From NCBI RefSeq assembly GCF_000015765.1, contig NC_008942.1, forward strand, positions 1,069,921-1,133,920: DNA of 64,000 nucleotides. Direction: 5' to 3'. The first letter of the stretch is position 1, and each line of letters starts with the position of its first letter. The position numbers and the translations under genes are program-made. Under the pieces are notes generated by a model. The model did not search any database and had not been told where the DNA came from. It saw only the letters and a list, made by a program, of their open reading frames with translations. Source of the DNA: Methanocorpusculum labreanum Z. GTDB taxonomy: Archaea; Halobacteriota; Methanomicrobia; Methanomicrobiales; Methanocorpusculaceae. This document shows positions 17,662 through 26,706 of the stretch, in pieces.

Positions 17662-19035
17662 CTAATTATGAGGAAGTAAAATATCCTCGCGTCTTTCCCT
17701 CTGCTCCCTGAAGATGGTGTTCTTACCCATGATAAGACAGGCCAGAACAAGTGCGGCCATAGCAGGGATGAGGATCCCAAAGTCCCCGGTCATCTCGAGC
17801 ACCATGATCATGACCGCAATCGGCGCATGAGCGATACTGCCGAATAGTGCGATCATGCCTATGATGACGAATATAGGAACCGTTGTAAGAGGTATGATTG
17901 TCGGGAAAAGGATATGCAGAATCATGCCGAATGCTCCGCCGGTAAATCCTCCGATCGAGATGCCCGGTGCAAATACACCGCCGCTCCCGCCCGACCCTAT
18001 GGTCAGAGATGTCGTGAGAGTCTTGGCGAAAGGAAGAAGGATCAAAACAGTGAGGGGAAGCATGTTGTAAAGAGCAAGCTGCACAAATCCATAACCCGAT
18101 CCGAGACTTCCGAGCGCTACCATAAGAGTGTCCGGTGAGATATAGGCAAAGACGATCACAAAGATGCCGATGATAAATGCTCCCAGAACTGGTTTAAGAT
18201 ATGTCGGCAGTCCATATGTTCGAAAGAATTTATCGAAGAGGGTCTTGGTTCCATAAAACGATTTGATGTACATGATCCCAATAAATGCACACAGAGGACC
18301 CAGAGCGAGGAAAAAGGGAACCTGAACAACGGACCAGGTCATTTCCGTCGTGCCGAATATGGCATCATACCCCATGAAAAATCCGAAAATCGAGTAACTG
18401 ATGACCGACGCAAGAAAAGACGGGATTAAAACATCGGCATCAACGTCCCTAAGATAGAGGATCTCTGCTGCCAGCACGGCTCCTCCCAAGGGAGCCTTAA
18501 AAATCGTACCGATACCTGCCCCGATTCCTGTCGCGATCGCGATTTTTCGTTCACGCGGCGAAAGCTGAAAAACATCAGAGATAATTGCGCCAAATCCTGC
18601 AGCGATCTGGGCAGTAGGACCTTCGCGTCCGGCACTGCCCCCCGTTGAAATAGTGATCAAAGATGCAACTGCTTTAACGAACGGGACGCGCCAGCGAATT
18701 TTTCCATCCCCGTGATACGCTTTTAACGCCGCATCTGTACCATGACCTTCGGCTTCCGGTGCAAATTTATAGACGATCAGCCCGGAAAGGAGTGCGCCGC
18801 CGCAGATGATAGGGAGAATGAGCCAGATTATCGGCGGGGGTGTCCAGCAGGTGATCCCTGTGCAGGACTGACCAGGTGTAGGGAACGCACCGCCGTAGAA
18901 GATTCCCATAATTAGATTGATACAGTATTCGAGAGCCGTGAAAAACAAAAGCGTCCCGAATCCGGATATTATGCCGATACTTACCCCGATCAACAGGGTT
19001 TTTTTAAATGATATTCGTTCTTCTCCGGGATGCAA
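17662..19035 (-). CDS. ClC-family chloride channel or Cl-/H+ antiporter
   Basis: A membrane protein of 457 residues with the ClC signature blocks: GSAGREGPTAQIAAGFG near residue 131, including the gating glutamate of the GREGP motif, and GSGGVFAPGISIGGFTGG near 345. It begins with a cytoplasmic helix and lacks the C-terminal CBS pair of some relatives. The gating glutamate is kept, so either channel or proton-coupled antiport is possible. Its start faces the end of cbiA across about 55 nt on the same strand, so it may be transcribed after cbiA. Confidence 0.9.
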   Translation of the reverse strand: MHPGEERISFKKTLLIGVSIGIISGFGTLLFFTALEYCINLIMGIFYGGAFPTPGQSCTGITCWTPPPIIWLILPIICGGALLSGLIVYKFAPEAEGHGTDAALKAYHGDGKIRWRVPFVKAVASLITISTGGSAGREGPTAQIAAGFGAIISDVFQLSPRERKIAIATGIGAGIGTIFKAPLGGAVLAAEILYLRDVDADVLIPSFLASVISYSIFGFFMGYDAIFGTTEMTWSVVQVPFFLALGPLCAFIGIMYIKSFYGTKTLFDKFFRTYGLPTYLKPVLGAFIIGIFVIVFAYISPDTLMVALGSLGSGYGFVQLALYNMLPLTVLILLPFAKTLTTSLTIGSGGSGGVFAPGISIGGFTGGAFGMILHILFPTIIPLTTVPIFVIIGMIALFGSIAHAPIAVMIMVLEMTGDFGILIPAMAALVLACLIMGKNTIFREQRERREDILLPHN

Positions 19036-19090
19036 AATAACACCAGATATTAAGATCTATACTATTTTCGTTCTTCGCCAAGAATCAATT

Positions 19091-20392
19091 TTACTTATTG
19101 ACTGCGCCGAAGTACATGTGTGTATATGCACCGATCACTGAACCAGCCATAATCCCGTCTTTTCCATTACCGACCCCTTCACCGCGGGTCAGGGTGAGCG
19201 CATATCGTACGTCTGAATCGGGTATGGTTCGCGAGTAGTGGAACTCATGACCGCGAATATCCATCCCCTCAGGGAAAAATGAGGGGGCCGTCACTTTACC
19301 AACAACATAATTCAAAGCGACGAACCGTTTTTCCATCTGACAGTCAGCATCAAGAAGCCCAGTCATTTTATAATTACGCCCTTCCAGTGTAGTTATCGAA
19401 CGATTCAGCCACATCAGACCGCCGCACTCGCCAAAAATCGATTTACCTGAATCGGCAGCCCATTTCAGCTCAGACCTGCACCGGGATTTCGCCAGTTCTT
19501 CGGCATAGAGTTCCGGATAACCCCCGCCGAAGTAATAGGCATCTGCTTCAGGAAGAGTGTCGTGAATGGGAGAAAAGAAAATCAGTTCGGCTCCTTTCTT
19601 TCTGAGATGATCGAAGTTGTCCTGATAATAAAAACAGAACGCCTCGTCCAGCGCGATACCTATTCTGATTTTGTTTTCTGCAGGGGGCATGTTCGTCTCT
19701 GCCGTGATCACTGCTGTATCGGCAGCAGCGGCCAAAAGGGCGTCAAGCAGGCAGTGTTCTTCGATGAATGCTCCGGTATCTTTCATCCGAGCATCCTCAT
19801 CCGCCATCTTCAAACCCAAGTGCCGGCTTTCAACGGCGAGTGCATCGCTTCGCGGGATCCATCCGAGAAGAGGGACGGAAATATCCGTGGTCGTCATCGC
19901 TTTATGCTTCTCACTGCCCCCTTTCGTCATAATTACGCCGGCAAACCGGACTCTGGAATCAAATTCCGTGTACCCCTTGATCAAAGCGGCCACACTCCGG
20001 CTCATGCCTTTGATGTCTGTAACCAAAACAACAGGAGCATCGAGAATGCGTGCGACATGCGCCGTGCTCGCGCAGTCCCCCCCATCCACGCCGTCATACA
20101 ACCCCATCACACCCTCGATTACAGCAATGTCTGCCCCCTCGCATGCAGAAACAAACGAACGGCGGACCGACTCTTCACCCATCATGAACGGATCGAGATT
20201 GCGCGAACTTCTCCCGCAAACGACCGAATGATGGGACGGGTCGATAAAATCCGGTCCGACTTTGAACGGCTGGACCACGAGACCCCTCGCCCGAAGTGCC
20301 GCCATGATCCCGGACGCAGTGGTTGTTTTTCCGCATCCGCTGTGAGTGCCGGCGATCACGATACGGGGGATGCTGGTGCTTTGTCTAATCAT
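19091..20392 (-). CDS. cbiA: Cobyrinate / Ni-sirohydrochlorin a,c-diamide synthase
   Basis: An ATP- and glutamine-dependent amidase that amidates the a and c carboxylates of cobyrinate; in methanogens the same family (CfbB) amidates Ni-sirohydrochlorin on the way to F430. The N-terminal dethiobiotin-synthase-like P-loop GTHSGCGKTTT lies at residue 14. The phosphate-binding EGVMGLYDG is near 95, and a class I glutaminase domain follows from about 245 with the nucleophile in FGECGGLMWL near 328. The length (433) is typical. It diverges from the cbiMNQ-cbiO transporter. An AT-box about 25-30 nt upstream of the ATG suggests a nearly leaderless mRNA. Which metal-tetrapyrrole it uses, or whether both, cannot be told from sequence. 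Confidence 0.92.
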   Translation of the reverse strand: MIRQSTSIPRIVIAGTHSGCGKTTTASGIMAALRARGLVVQPFKVGPDFIDPSHHSVVCGRSSRNLDPFMMGEESVRRSFVSACEGADIAVIEGVMGLYDGVDGGDCASTAHVARILDAPVVLVTDIKGMSRSVAALIKGYTEFDSRVRFAGVIMTKGGSEKHKAMTTTDISVPLLGWIPRSDALAVESRHLGLKMADEDARMKDTGAFIEEHCLLDALLAAAADTAVITAETNMPPAENKIRIGIALDEAFCFYYQDNFDHLRKKGAELIFFSPIHDTLPEADAYYFGGGYPELYAEELAKSRCRSELKWAADSGKSIFGECGGLMWLNRSITTLEGRNYKMTGLLDADCQMEKRFVALNYVVGKVTAPSFFPEGMDIRGHEFHYSRTIPDSDVRYALTLTRGEGVGNGKDGIMAGSVIGAYTHMYFGAVNK

Positions 20393-20464
20393 AATCGTTT
20401 ACCTTATATCAGTTTGAGTTTAATTTTATAGAATTATATCTTATCGATAGATACTAGGTGTTTT

Positions 20465-22264
20465 ATGCATATTATGGAAGGGTTTCTGCCAAGCCCGTGG
20501 TGGCAGTTTTGGGCACTCCTCGCTGTGGTTTGTGTTTTGGCAGGCATGGCCGCGCTTATCAGACTCGTCAAGAGAAATCCTGAGTCACTGCCGCTTCTCG
20601 GACTTGCGGGAGCATGTGTTTTTATCCTTTCATCCCTGAAACTCCCTTCCGTAGGATCCTCATCGCATGCAACCGGCACGGGATTTGGCGCGATACTATT
20701 CGGACCTGCGGTGTGTTCAGTGTTCTGCACAATAGTATTAGTATTTCAGGCACTTCTTCTTGCACATGGAGGGATCACCACACTTGGCGCAAACATCATC
20801 TCGATGGGTGTTGCAGGCCCGCTTGCCGCCTGTATTATTTTTAAAATCGGCCATCTGATTCGACCCGAATTTAGTATCAGGAGTTTTTCGGTCACCGTGT
20901 TTTGTGCTGCTGCTGCGGCAGATTTAGTCACTTACATGATGACCTCCCTTCAACTCGCACTTGCCTACCCGGCGGCTGAAGGAGGGGTGCTTGCCTCTTT
21001 TGTGGTCTACCTTGGGATTTTCAGCATAACGCAGGTTCCCCTTGCTGTTCTTGAGGGCATACTCATTGTTCTTATGATGAGATTTGTGATCAGGATACGC
21101 CCGGATATCTTTGTCTCCCTCGACATTCTGTCGAAAAAAGAGACACGCATACTTCTTCCGAGTTCCGATCAGAACTTATCCCCAATATCGAAAAACAAAT
21201 GGATTATTGCCGGAATCATTGTCGTGCTGCTTACAGCCTCCCTTGCATTCCTGCTTGCAGGACTCGGACTCCAGTCCGGATCTGATGATCTGGTCGCAGA
21301 AACGCTGATAGATCTGGGAAATCTTCCGGTCTTTGATCCGCTGAATCTTGTCTCCGAGGATATGCACGGCTGGCTGTTTGCTCTTCAGGCCGGTATCGGG
21401 GCTGCAGTCCTTGTTTTCTGTCTCTATCTGCTGAGAATCAGATCGGCATCCCGAGGTTTTGGAAAAAAACCTCACACCATCTTTGATGAACATATTCTCG
21501 ATGATGTGGCGATCGCAAGTCCTCTTCGGCAGGTTTCAGCATGGCTTAAACTGCTGTTCTGTCTGTCAGCGATCATAATCGGCGTGACCTCGCCGCTCCC
21601 GTATCTCCCATTATTTATTGCGGGGGTCATGATCTTTGCAGCACTCATCATCGCGAAAGTCAGTCCGCGTCTTTACGGATCTCTCCTGACGATCCCTCTG
21701 GTGTTTGCCGGAACGGGAGCTGCGGTGATTTTACTCATCACCGGCGGCGGGGAAACACTTATCGACTTTTTCCGTATCGGAGCATTTCATTTCCAGATAA
21801 CCACGACTTCGCTTGAACTGGCGGCACTGGTATTATCCAGGACGCTGGCAGGTATGTGTTCGCTCTACTTCCTTACTCTAACCACGCCGATAACATCACT
21901 GTTTTCCGTTCTCCAGAAGATGCGGATGCCTCAGGCATTCATCGATTTGTCCATGCTGATTTACCGGTATATCTTCGTCTTCATCGGCGAGGCGATCGCG
22001 ATCCACAATGCACAGATTATGCGGGGAGGATATGGCACGTGGAAAAATTATCTCACTTCGTTTTCCATGCTTGCCTCGATGCTTTTTATCAGAACCTGGG
22101 AAAAAGGAGAGGCAATCTTTGTTTCCATGGACTCACGCTGTTATGACGGATGCATGGCTCTTCCAGAAGAAGAGGGTCATGTCACTCCGCTTTCAGCGAT
22201 GGCTGTGTTTCTCTTTATTGCGTTAATATTTGGTCTGTTATGTGCGGAGATGCTGTTATTATGA
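20465..22264 (+). CDS. cbiMNQ: Fused cobalt ECF transporter: CbiM-CbiN-like-CbiQ
   Basis: One 599-residue protein carries the S-component and T-component of an energy-coupling-factor Co2+ importer. Residues 1-220 are CbiM, beginning MHIMEGFLPSP; the N-terminal Met-His is part of the metal site in this family, and SSSHATGTGFG near 68 supplies another His. Residues 230-325 contain two hydrophobic helices flanking a short extracytoplasmic loop (GLQSGSDDLVAETLIDLGN), like CbiN. Residues 335-599 are CbiQ, with the coupling-helix area around MRGGYGTWKNYL and MDSRCYDG. The stop overlaps the cbiO start (ATGA). A three-part fusion is unusual, since these are normally separate proteins. Confidence 0.88.
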   Translation: MHIMEGFLPSPWWQFWALLAVVCVLAGMAALIRLVKRNPESLPLLGLAGACVFILSSLKLPSVGSSSHATGTGFGAILFGPAVCSVFCTIVLVFQALLLAHGGITTLGANIISMGVAGPLAACIIFKIGHLIRPEFSIRSFSVTVFCAAAAADLVTYMMTSLQLALAYPAAEGGVLASFVVYLGIFSITQVPLAVLEGILIVLMMRFVIRIRPDIFVSLDILSKKETRILLPSSDQNLSPISKNKWIIAGIIVVLLTASLAFLLAGLGLQSGSDDLVAETLIDLGNLPVFDPLNLVSEDMHGWLFALQAGIGAAVLVFCLYLLRIRSASRGFGKKPHTIFDEHILDDVAIASPLRQVSAWLKLLFCLSAIIIGVTSPLPYLPLFIAGVMIFAALIIAKVSPRLYGSLLTIPLVFAGTGAAVILLITGGGETLIDFFRIGAFHFQITTTSLELAALVLSRTLAGMCSLYFLTLTTPITSLFSVLQKMRMPQAFIDLSMLIYRYIFVFIGEAIAIHNAQIMRGGYGTWKNYLTSFSMLASMLFIRTWEKGEAIFVSMDSRCYDGCMALPEEEGHVTPLSAMAVFLFIALIFGLLCAEMLLL

Positions 22265-23403
22265 ACGATAATGTACTTACTTTTGAAGATGTCCGGTTCT
22301 CGTATCCGGGCCGCCCCGCATCGCTGAATGGAATATCCTTTTCGATTAAGAGAGGAAAGAAAGTTGCTGTTGTCGGACCTAACGGAGCTGGAAAGACCAC
22401 GCTCCTTCTGATGTGCAATGGTACGCTGGTGCCGGAAAGCGGAAAAATTCTGGTAAACGGCGAGGAGATCGCATACGATAGAGTTTCGCTTCGGGACGTT
22501 CGGACCAGGGTGGGCCTCGTGTTTCAGAACTCAGATTCCCAGATATTTGCCCCGAGCGTCTATGCCGACGTGGCATTTGGACCGATGAATCTGCATCTCT
22601 CCGAAGAAGAGATACTGGAACGTGTTTCTGATTCGCTGTTTGCCGTTGGCCTTGTGGATTATGACAAGCGTCCGCCTCATCACTTGTCGGGTGGTGAAAA
22701 GAAACGTGTCGCGATCGCGGGGATTCTTGCCATGCGGCCCGACATTCTGGTAGCTGACGAACCAACTGCGTCACTTGATCCGGCAACGGCCGCCGAGATC
22801 ATGGATCTTTTGGACGAACTCCATGAAGACGGGACGACGATCCTGCTCTCGACCCATGATGTTGAACTTGCCTACGCATGGGCAGACGAGGTGATTCTTC
22901 TTGCCGAAGGCATGGTCCTTCATCAGGGAGAACCTGCCGAGGTCTTCACCAGCTATGAATTGATGACAAAAGCGAGGATGACCCCGCCGGTCCTGCTGGA
23001 TCTCTACATGGAGCTTGTGAGAAGAAATATCCTTGCGCAGGGTATCCCCCCGAAAGGTATCCCGGAGATGACCCGACTTATCGAAGGATCCTGTCCTATC
23101 GTGACCGGGACAATCTATCTCGCTGATACTGATTCTCTGACTCCTTCTTTGGCACAGCAGATGCAGGCAGAACACCCGGCCTGGCACACGGGTGCTATGG
23201 GAACGAGAGCAAAGAAGTTCTGTTATCTCTCGGAGATTTCGCTTGAATATACGCACGGCGTTGTGGACAAGTGTCTTCTTTCCGTCATGAGCGGAGAAGA
23301 TACTCTGATTCTGACCTGCGGCGGGATGCTTGACCGGGTGGAACTTCGGGCGGCCACATTCTCAAAAGAAAGCGGGATCGAGGTACAGGTCATCCGAATC
23401 TAA
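22261..23403 (+). CDS. cbiO: Cobalt ECF transporter ATPase with C-terminal extension
   Basis: The ATPase of the Co2+ importer. ATG 22261 was chosen because it overlaps the cbiMNQ stop by four bases and gives MNDNVLTFEDVRFSYPGRP. Walker A GPNGAGKTTLL lies near residue 39, the signature HLSGGEKKRVAIAG near 140 and Walker B DILVADEPTASLDP near 160. The ATPase proper ends near residue 275. A further 105 residues (from about RNILAQGIPPKGIPEM) form an additional domain of unknown function that I do not recognise, with a possible Rossmann-like pattern. Total length 380 against about 270-280 for ordinary CbiO. Confidence 0.9.
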   Translation: MNDNVLTFEDVRFSYPGRPASLNGISFSIKRGKKVAVVGPNGAGKTTLLLMCNGTLVPESGKILVNGEEIAYDRVSLRDVRTRVGLVFQNSDSQIFAPSVYADVAFGPMNLHLSEEEILERVSDSLFAVGLVDYDKRPPHHLSGGEKKRVAIAGILAMRPDILVADEPTASLDPATAAEIMDLLDELHEDGTTILLSTHDVELAYAWADEVILLAEGMVLHQGEPAEVFTSYELMTKARMTPPVLLDLYMELVRRNILAQGIPPKGIPEMTRLIEGSCPIVTGTIYLADTDSLTPSLAQQMQAEHPAWHTGAMGTRAKKFCYLSEISLEYTHGVVDKCLLSVMSGEDTLILTCGGMLDRVELRAATFSKESGIEVQVIRI

Positions 23404-23554
23404 AACAGCATTCACCAGATAGTCGGTAATCATACACGGATTCTTTGGATAATGCCCCCATACAAATATATTTCAGGCAAAAAACCCATTGTTAATTCAT
23501 GAATACAAGCATTCAATGGAAAAATACCGTTGCGGCGGGGCTACGGAGGGTCCG

Positions 23555-23818
23555 ATGAAAAACGCCAGGATGAATGCGTGGGTCGATCTCGCTGCGTTCA
23601 TTGCAGCAGTAGCCACATGTGTGACCGGTTATGTTCTCTGGGCATTTTTCCCTCTGGGATCGGGAAGGGGGGCAATGAATTTCCTTGACGTCAGTTATCA
23701 AGTCTGGTATGATCTCCATTTCTATACAAGTACCCTATTTGTTGTCCTCGTTGCAATTCATCTAATTCTCCATTATCGGTGGATTCGAAATATGCGTATG
23801 ATGCTGGTCAAAAAATAA
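23555..23818 (+). CDS. Small DUF4405-like membrane protein
   Basis: An 87-residue protein with two to three hydrophobic helices. One is WVDLAAFIAAVATCVTGYVL near residue 9 and another is TSTLFVVLVAIHLILHY near 59. Histidines in WYDLHFY and AIHLILHYRWI recall the haem-coordinating pattern of DUF4405 and related cytochrome-b-like small proteins, but haem binding is not shown. The start at 23555 has a perfect GGAGG site 6 nt upstream; the longer frame from 23489 is less likely. It sits between the cobalt transporter and the cbi pathway genes, possibly transcribed separately because a TATA-like AAATATATT lies near 23465 and T-rich stretches follow its stop. Confidence 0.6.
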   Translation: MKNARMNAWVDLAAFIAAVATCVTGYVLWAFFPLGSGRGAMNFLDVSYQVWYDLHFYTSTLFVVLVAIHLILHYRWIRNMRMMLVKK

Positions 23819-23823
23819 TAACG

Positions 23824-23844
23824 ATATTTTTCCTTATTTTTCCT
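23824..23844 (+). terminator. T-rich termination region after the DUF4405-like gene
   Basis: Two pyrimidine-rich blocks, ATTTTTCC and TTATTTTTCC, follow the stop within 25 nt. No hairpin precedes them. This matches a typical archaeal U-tract terminator and would separate the gene from the cbi operon. Confidence 0.4.
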
Positions 23845-23993
23845 GCAAAAGCTGATTGTAAATATTGGGAAGATAAACTTTCATCAACCCCGTGATTTTG
23901 CCATGCAAACCAGTTATTCTATAACTGCTTACAGCAAATAATTCACTAGTACATTTTCTCTATTGAAAATAGTTTTACCTAGGAGATTACAGA

Positions 23994-24524
23994 ATGGATT
24001 TACCCGGAGGACCCACTCAGCCGGAAGTCATGGCCGTTTCCCTTGCAAAACTTGCCATTCGCCCGGGCGACACGGTCGTTGACATCGGCTGCGGGACCGG
24101 AACGGTCACGCTCGAGATGGCGAAACTCGCAGGAAAAGAGGGATATGTCTATGCCGTTGACCGGAGACATCAGGCCATTGAATGTACGCAGGAAACCTGC
24201 CGGGATGTAGATGTTGAGATCGTCGCAGGTGAAGCTCTTGATTTTCTTGCCTCGCCGCATAAACCGATCGATTGTGCGTTTCTCGGCGGTAGCCGCGATA
24301 TCCGTGAGATACTTCCCCATCTTCAAAAGGAAGGGACGCGAAGCATCGTAGTGAATGCCGTACTGCTGGAAACCGCCGTTGAAACCATCCACGCGATGAA
24401 AGAACTGGGTATCTTCATCGAAGCCGTCCATCTGCAGGTCTCCAGATCCCATGATCTTGTGGAGCGTATTATGTTTCAACCAATCAATCCCGTCTATATC
24501 ATACACGGAGGCAGAACATGCTGA
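23994..24524 (+). CDS. cbiT: Cobalt-precorrin-6B C15-methyltransferase (decarboxylating)
   Basis: A class I SAM-dependent methyltransferase of 176 residues that methylates C15 and helps decarboxylate the C12 acetate chain of cobalt-precorrin-6B. The SAM loop is VVDIGCGTGTVTLEMAKLA near residue 30, followed by VYAVDRR at the acidic strand-2 end. The N-terminal GGPTQPEVMAVSLAKL is the usual CbiT lead-in. AGGAG lies about 8 nt before the ATG. It is the first gene of an eight-gene run whose members mostly overlap by 1-7 nt; the CbiE half of the CbiE-CbiT fusion known elsewhere is a separate gene at the end of the run. Confidence 0.92.
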   Translation: MDLPGGPTQPEVMAVSLAKLAIRPGDTVVDIGCGTGTVTLEMAKLAGKEGYVYAVDRRHQAIECTQETCRDVDVEIVAGEALDFLASPHKPIDCAFLGGSRDIREILPHLQKEGTRSIVVNAVLLETAVETIHAMKELGIFIEAVHLQVSRSHDLVERIMFQPINPVYIIHGGRTC

Positions 24525-25129
24525 CCGCAGTGGGCTTAGGCCCGGGCGATGCCGAACTTCTGACCCTCAAAGCAGTTCGAATATTAAAAGAAGCAGACAC
24601 GGTTTTTGTACCTGGAGGCATTGCTCTTGAATTAGTCAAACCCTATGCAAAAAACATCGTCACGCTCGAATTCCCTATGACCCGGAATGAGAATGAGATC
24701 ACTAAATGCATGCAGCGAAATGCTGAAAAGATTTTGCCTGCGGCAAAAAGCGGCAATGCAGTGTTCGGCCTGATTGGTGACCCGAATTATTACTCCACAT
24801 TCTCACGCCTGGCTGAGATGGTGAAAGCACTCGTGCCTGATCTGATCGTGGAAACGATTCCAGGAATTAGTTCGATCACCGCGGTGGCATCGCACGCGAA
24901 AATACCGGTGAACGGAGCATTTCTGGTGACGGATGGACCAACCTCTCCCTCGACAAAGATAATGATGAAGGTCACACAGCCAAGAAATACCGCTGAACAG
25001 CTGAAATCCGCCGGCTACAATGATTTCATTGTCGTTGAGCGGATGTATATGGAAGGCGAGAAGATTTATCGTAATGTTCTTCCCGAAAAGACCAACTACT
25101 TCAGCATTATGATCGCGAGGAAGCTATGA
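24518..25129 (+). CDS. cbiL: Cobalt-factor II / precorrin-2 C20-methyltransferase
   Basis: A class III tetrapyrrole methylase of 203 residues. The N-terminal GLGPGDAELLTLKAVRILKE is the family start, the substrate/SAM region VFGLIGDPNYYSTFSRLAEMV lies near 87, and ETIPGISSITAVASHA near 110. The spacing of the GDP..YSTF block and the ETIPGISS block is typical of CbiL rather than CbiF or CbiH. It acts early, adding the C20 methyl that is later lost on ring contraction. It overlaps cbiT by 7 nt and cbiF by 4 nt. Confidence 0.9.
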   Translation: MLTAVGLGPGDAELLTLKAVRILKEADTVFVPGGIALELVKPYAKNIVTLEFPMTRNENEITKCMQRNAEKILPAAKSGNAVFGLIGDPNYYSTFSRLAEMVKALVPDLIVETIPGISSITAVASHAKIPVNGAFLVTDGPTSPSTKIMMKVTQPRNTAEQLKSAGYNDFIVVERMYMEGEKIYRNVLPEKTNYFSIMIARKL

Positions 25130-25839
25130 AATATTATATCGTTGGTGCGGGATGCGGGGATCCAGGACTTATCACCGTGAAAGGCATGGATATTTTGAAA
25201 CGTGCCGATATCCTCATTTATGCCGGCTCGCTCGTAAATCCTGAACTCGTCGCCGCATCTCCAGCGTCCATAAAGCTTGACTCGTGGGGAATGAAACTCG
25301 AAGAGATTACAAGTGTTATCGAAGAAGGAGTACGGGCCGGGAAGTTCGTCGTTCGTCTTCACTCCGGCGACCCGGCAATCTACGGCTCGATCGTTGAGCA
25401 GATCGCTCCTCTTGAGGCAAAAGGGATCCATGCAGAAATCGTTCCGGGCGTTTCATCGATGTTTGGGGCGGCAGCAGCACTGCAGACTGAATACACCCTT
25501 CGTGGAGTCTCAGAATCGGTCATCGTGACCCGATCTGCAGGGGAGACTCTCGACGCTGACCAGATCCCCGAACTCTCTGCCCACGGTACGACGATGGTCA
25601 TCTTTTTATCGACGGGACATATCGACACCGTGATGAAAAAACTGCAGCGCACGCCCGAAACACCGGTCGCCGTGGTCTATCATGCCTCATGGCCTGACCA
25701 GAAGATCATAAAAGGAACGATCGAGACCATCGCCGAAAAGGTGCACGATGCTGAAATATCACGCTCGGCACTGATTATCGTCGGCGACATTGTTGCCGGA
25801 ATCCACGCGGCATATACCAACTCCCACCTCTACGGATGA
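25126..25839 (+). CDS. cbiF: Cobalt-precorrin-4 C11-methyltransferase
   Basis: A class III tetrapyrrole methylase of 237 residues. Landmarks are IVGAGCGDPGLITVKGMDIL at residue 4, ADILIYAGSLVNPELV near 28, VRLHSGDPAIYGSIVEQI near 76 and EIVPGVSSMFGAAAALQTEY near 103. The combination YAGSLV and LHSGDP..YG is characteristic of CbiF/CobM. It methylates C11 after ring contraction. ATG overlaps the cbiL stop, and the stop overlaps cbiG by 4 nt. Confidence 0.93.
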   Translation: MKYYIVGAGCGDPGLITVKGMDILKRADILIYAGSLVNPELVAASPASIKLDSWGMKLEEITSVIEEGVRAGKFVVRLHSGDPAIYGSIVEQIAPLEAKGIHAEIVPGVSSMFGAAAALQTEYTLRGVSESVIVTRSAGETLDADQIPELSAHGTTMVIFLSTGHIDTVMKKLQRTPETPVAVVYHASWPDQKIIKGTIETIAEKVHDAEISRSALIIVGDIVAGIHAAYTNSHLYG

Positions 25840-26705
25840 AGATCGTCGTCGTCACTCTGCCAAGATTCCAGGAAGCTGGAATGCGCATCGCAGCGTTTCT
25901 GGATGCTGAGCTTCTTCCCTATTCGCCGGAAATATTCTCTGAACTTTATGGGACGTACGACGCGATCGTCTGCGTTATGTCGGCAGGGATCGCGGTTCGC
26001 GGCTGTGCTCCTCTTCTGACCGACAAGTGGCATGATCCGGCAGTCATCGTCGTCACGCCCGATATGCGGTATGCCATACCCGTTCTCGGGGGCCATCACG
26101 GAGCAAATGACGTTTCGAAACGTCTTGCAGATCTTGGAATCGAGCCGGTTATTTCGACCGCGACGGAAGTGATGGGCAGGCCGTCAGTCGAAGAGACTGC
26201 AAAATTCGGCGGGCTGACGATTGTCAACCGATCTTCGACGAGAGAAGTGAACGGCGCAATTCTTGACGGCGATGTGCCGATTGTTCGCGTACCGGGACCA
26301 AAGATCGTTGTGGCGGATCCTGGAGTTTCGGTTCTCGTGACCGATTCACCGTATGTCATCGGGATCGGGTGCCGGCTTGGAACCACTGCCGATGAGATCC
26401 GCTCTGCGATCTCTGCAGCATGCAAAGATGCGGGTATCCCGGAGAACTCAGTAACATTATTCGCAACAACCATCAAAAAGTTCCATGAAAAGGGACTTCA
26501 TGAAGGCATTGCGACCCTCGCCGGCAACCTCATCTTTCTGGATGATGAAACTATTAACAAACAGATACCGCTCACTTCATCACGTGCAGGGATGATTGGG
26601 CTTTGCGGGGTTGCAGAACCGTGTGCCCTCGCCCTCTCGAAAACAGGCACTCTCATACTGAAAAAAACCGTATACGGGCGTGTAACCATTGCTATAGGAA
26701 GATAA
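25836..26705 (+). CDS. cbiG: Cobalt-precorrin-5A hydrolase
   Basis: CbiG opens the delta-lactone of cobalt-precorrin-5A and releases the two-carbon fragment (acetaldehyde). The central domain has YDAIVCVMSAGIAVRGCAP near residue 44, and VLGGHHGANDVSKRLADLG near 83 with the conserved HHGAN. The C-terminal domain begins at about residue 180 with VIGIGCRLGTTADEI. Its length (289) is at the lower end because the middle insert of bacterial proteins is short. Position between cbiF and cbiH matches the reaction order around the ring-opening steps. Confidence 0.92.
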   Translation: MKIVVVTLPRFQEAGMRIAAFLDAELLPYSPEIFSELYGTYDAIVCVMSAGIAVRGCAPLLTDKWHDPAVIVVTPDMRYAIPVLGGHHGANDVSKRLADLGIEPVISTATEVMGRPSVEETAKFGGLTIVNRSSTREVNGAILDGDVPIVRVPGPKIVVADPGVSVLVTDSPYVIGIGCRLGTTADEIRSAISAACKDAGIPENSVTLFATTIKKFHEKGLHEGIATLAGNLIFLDDETINKQIPLTSSRAGMIGLCGVAEPCALALSKTGTLILKKTVYGRVTIAIGR

Positions 26706-26706
26706 T

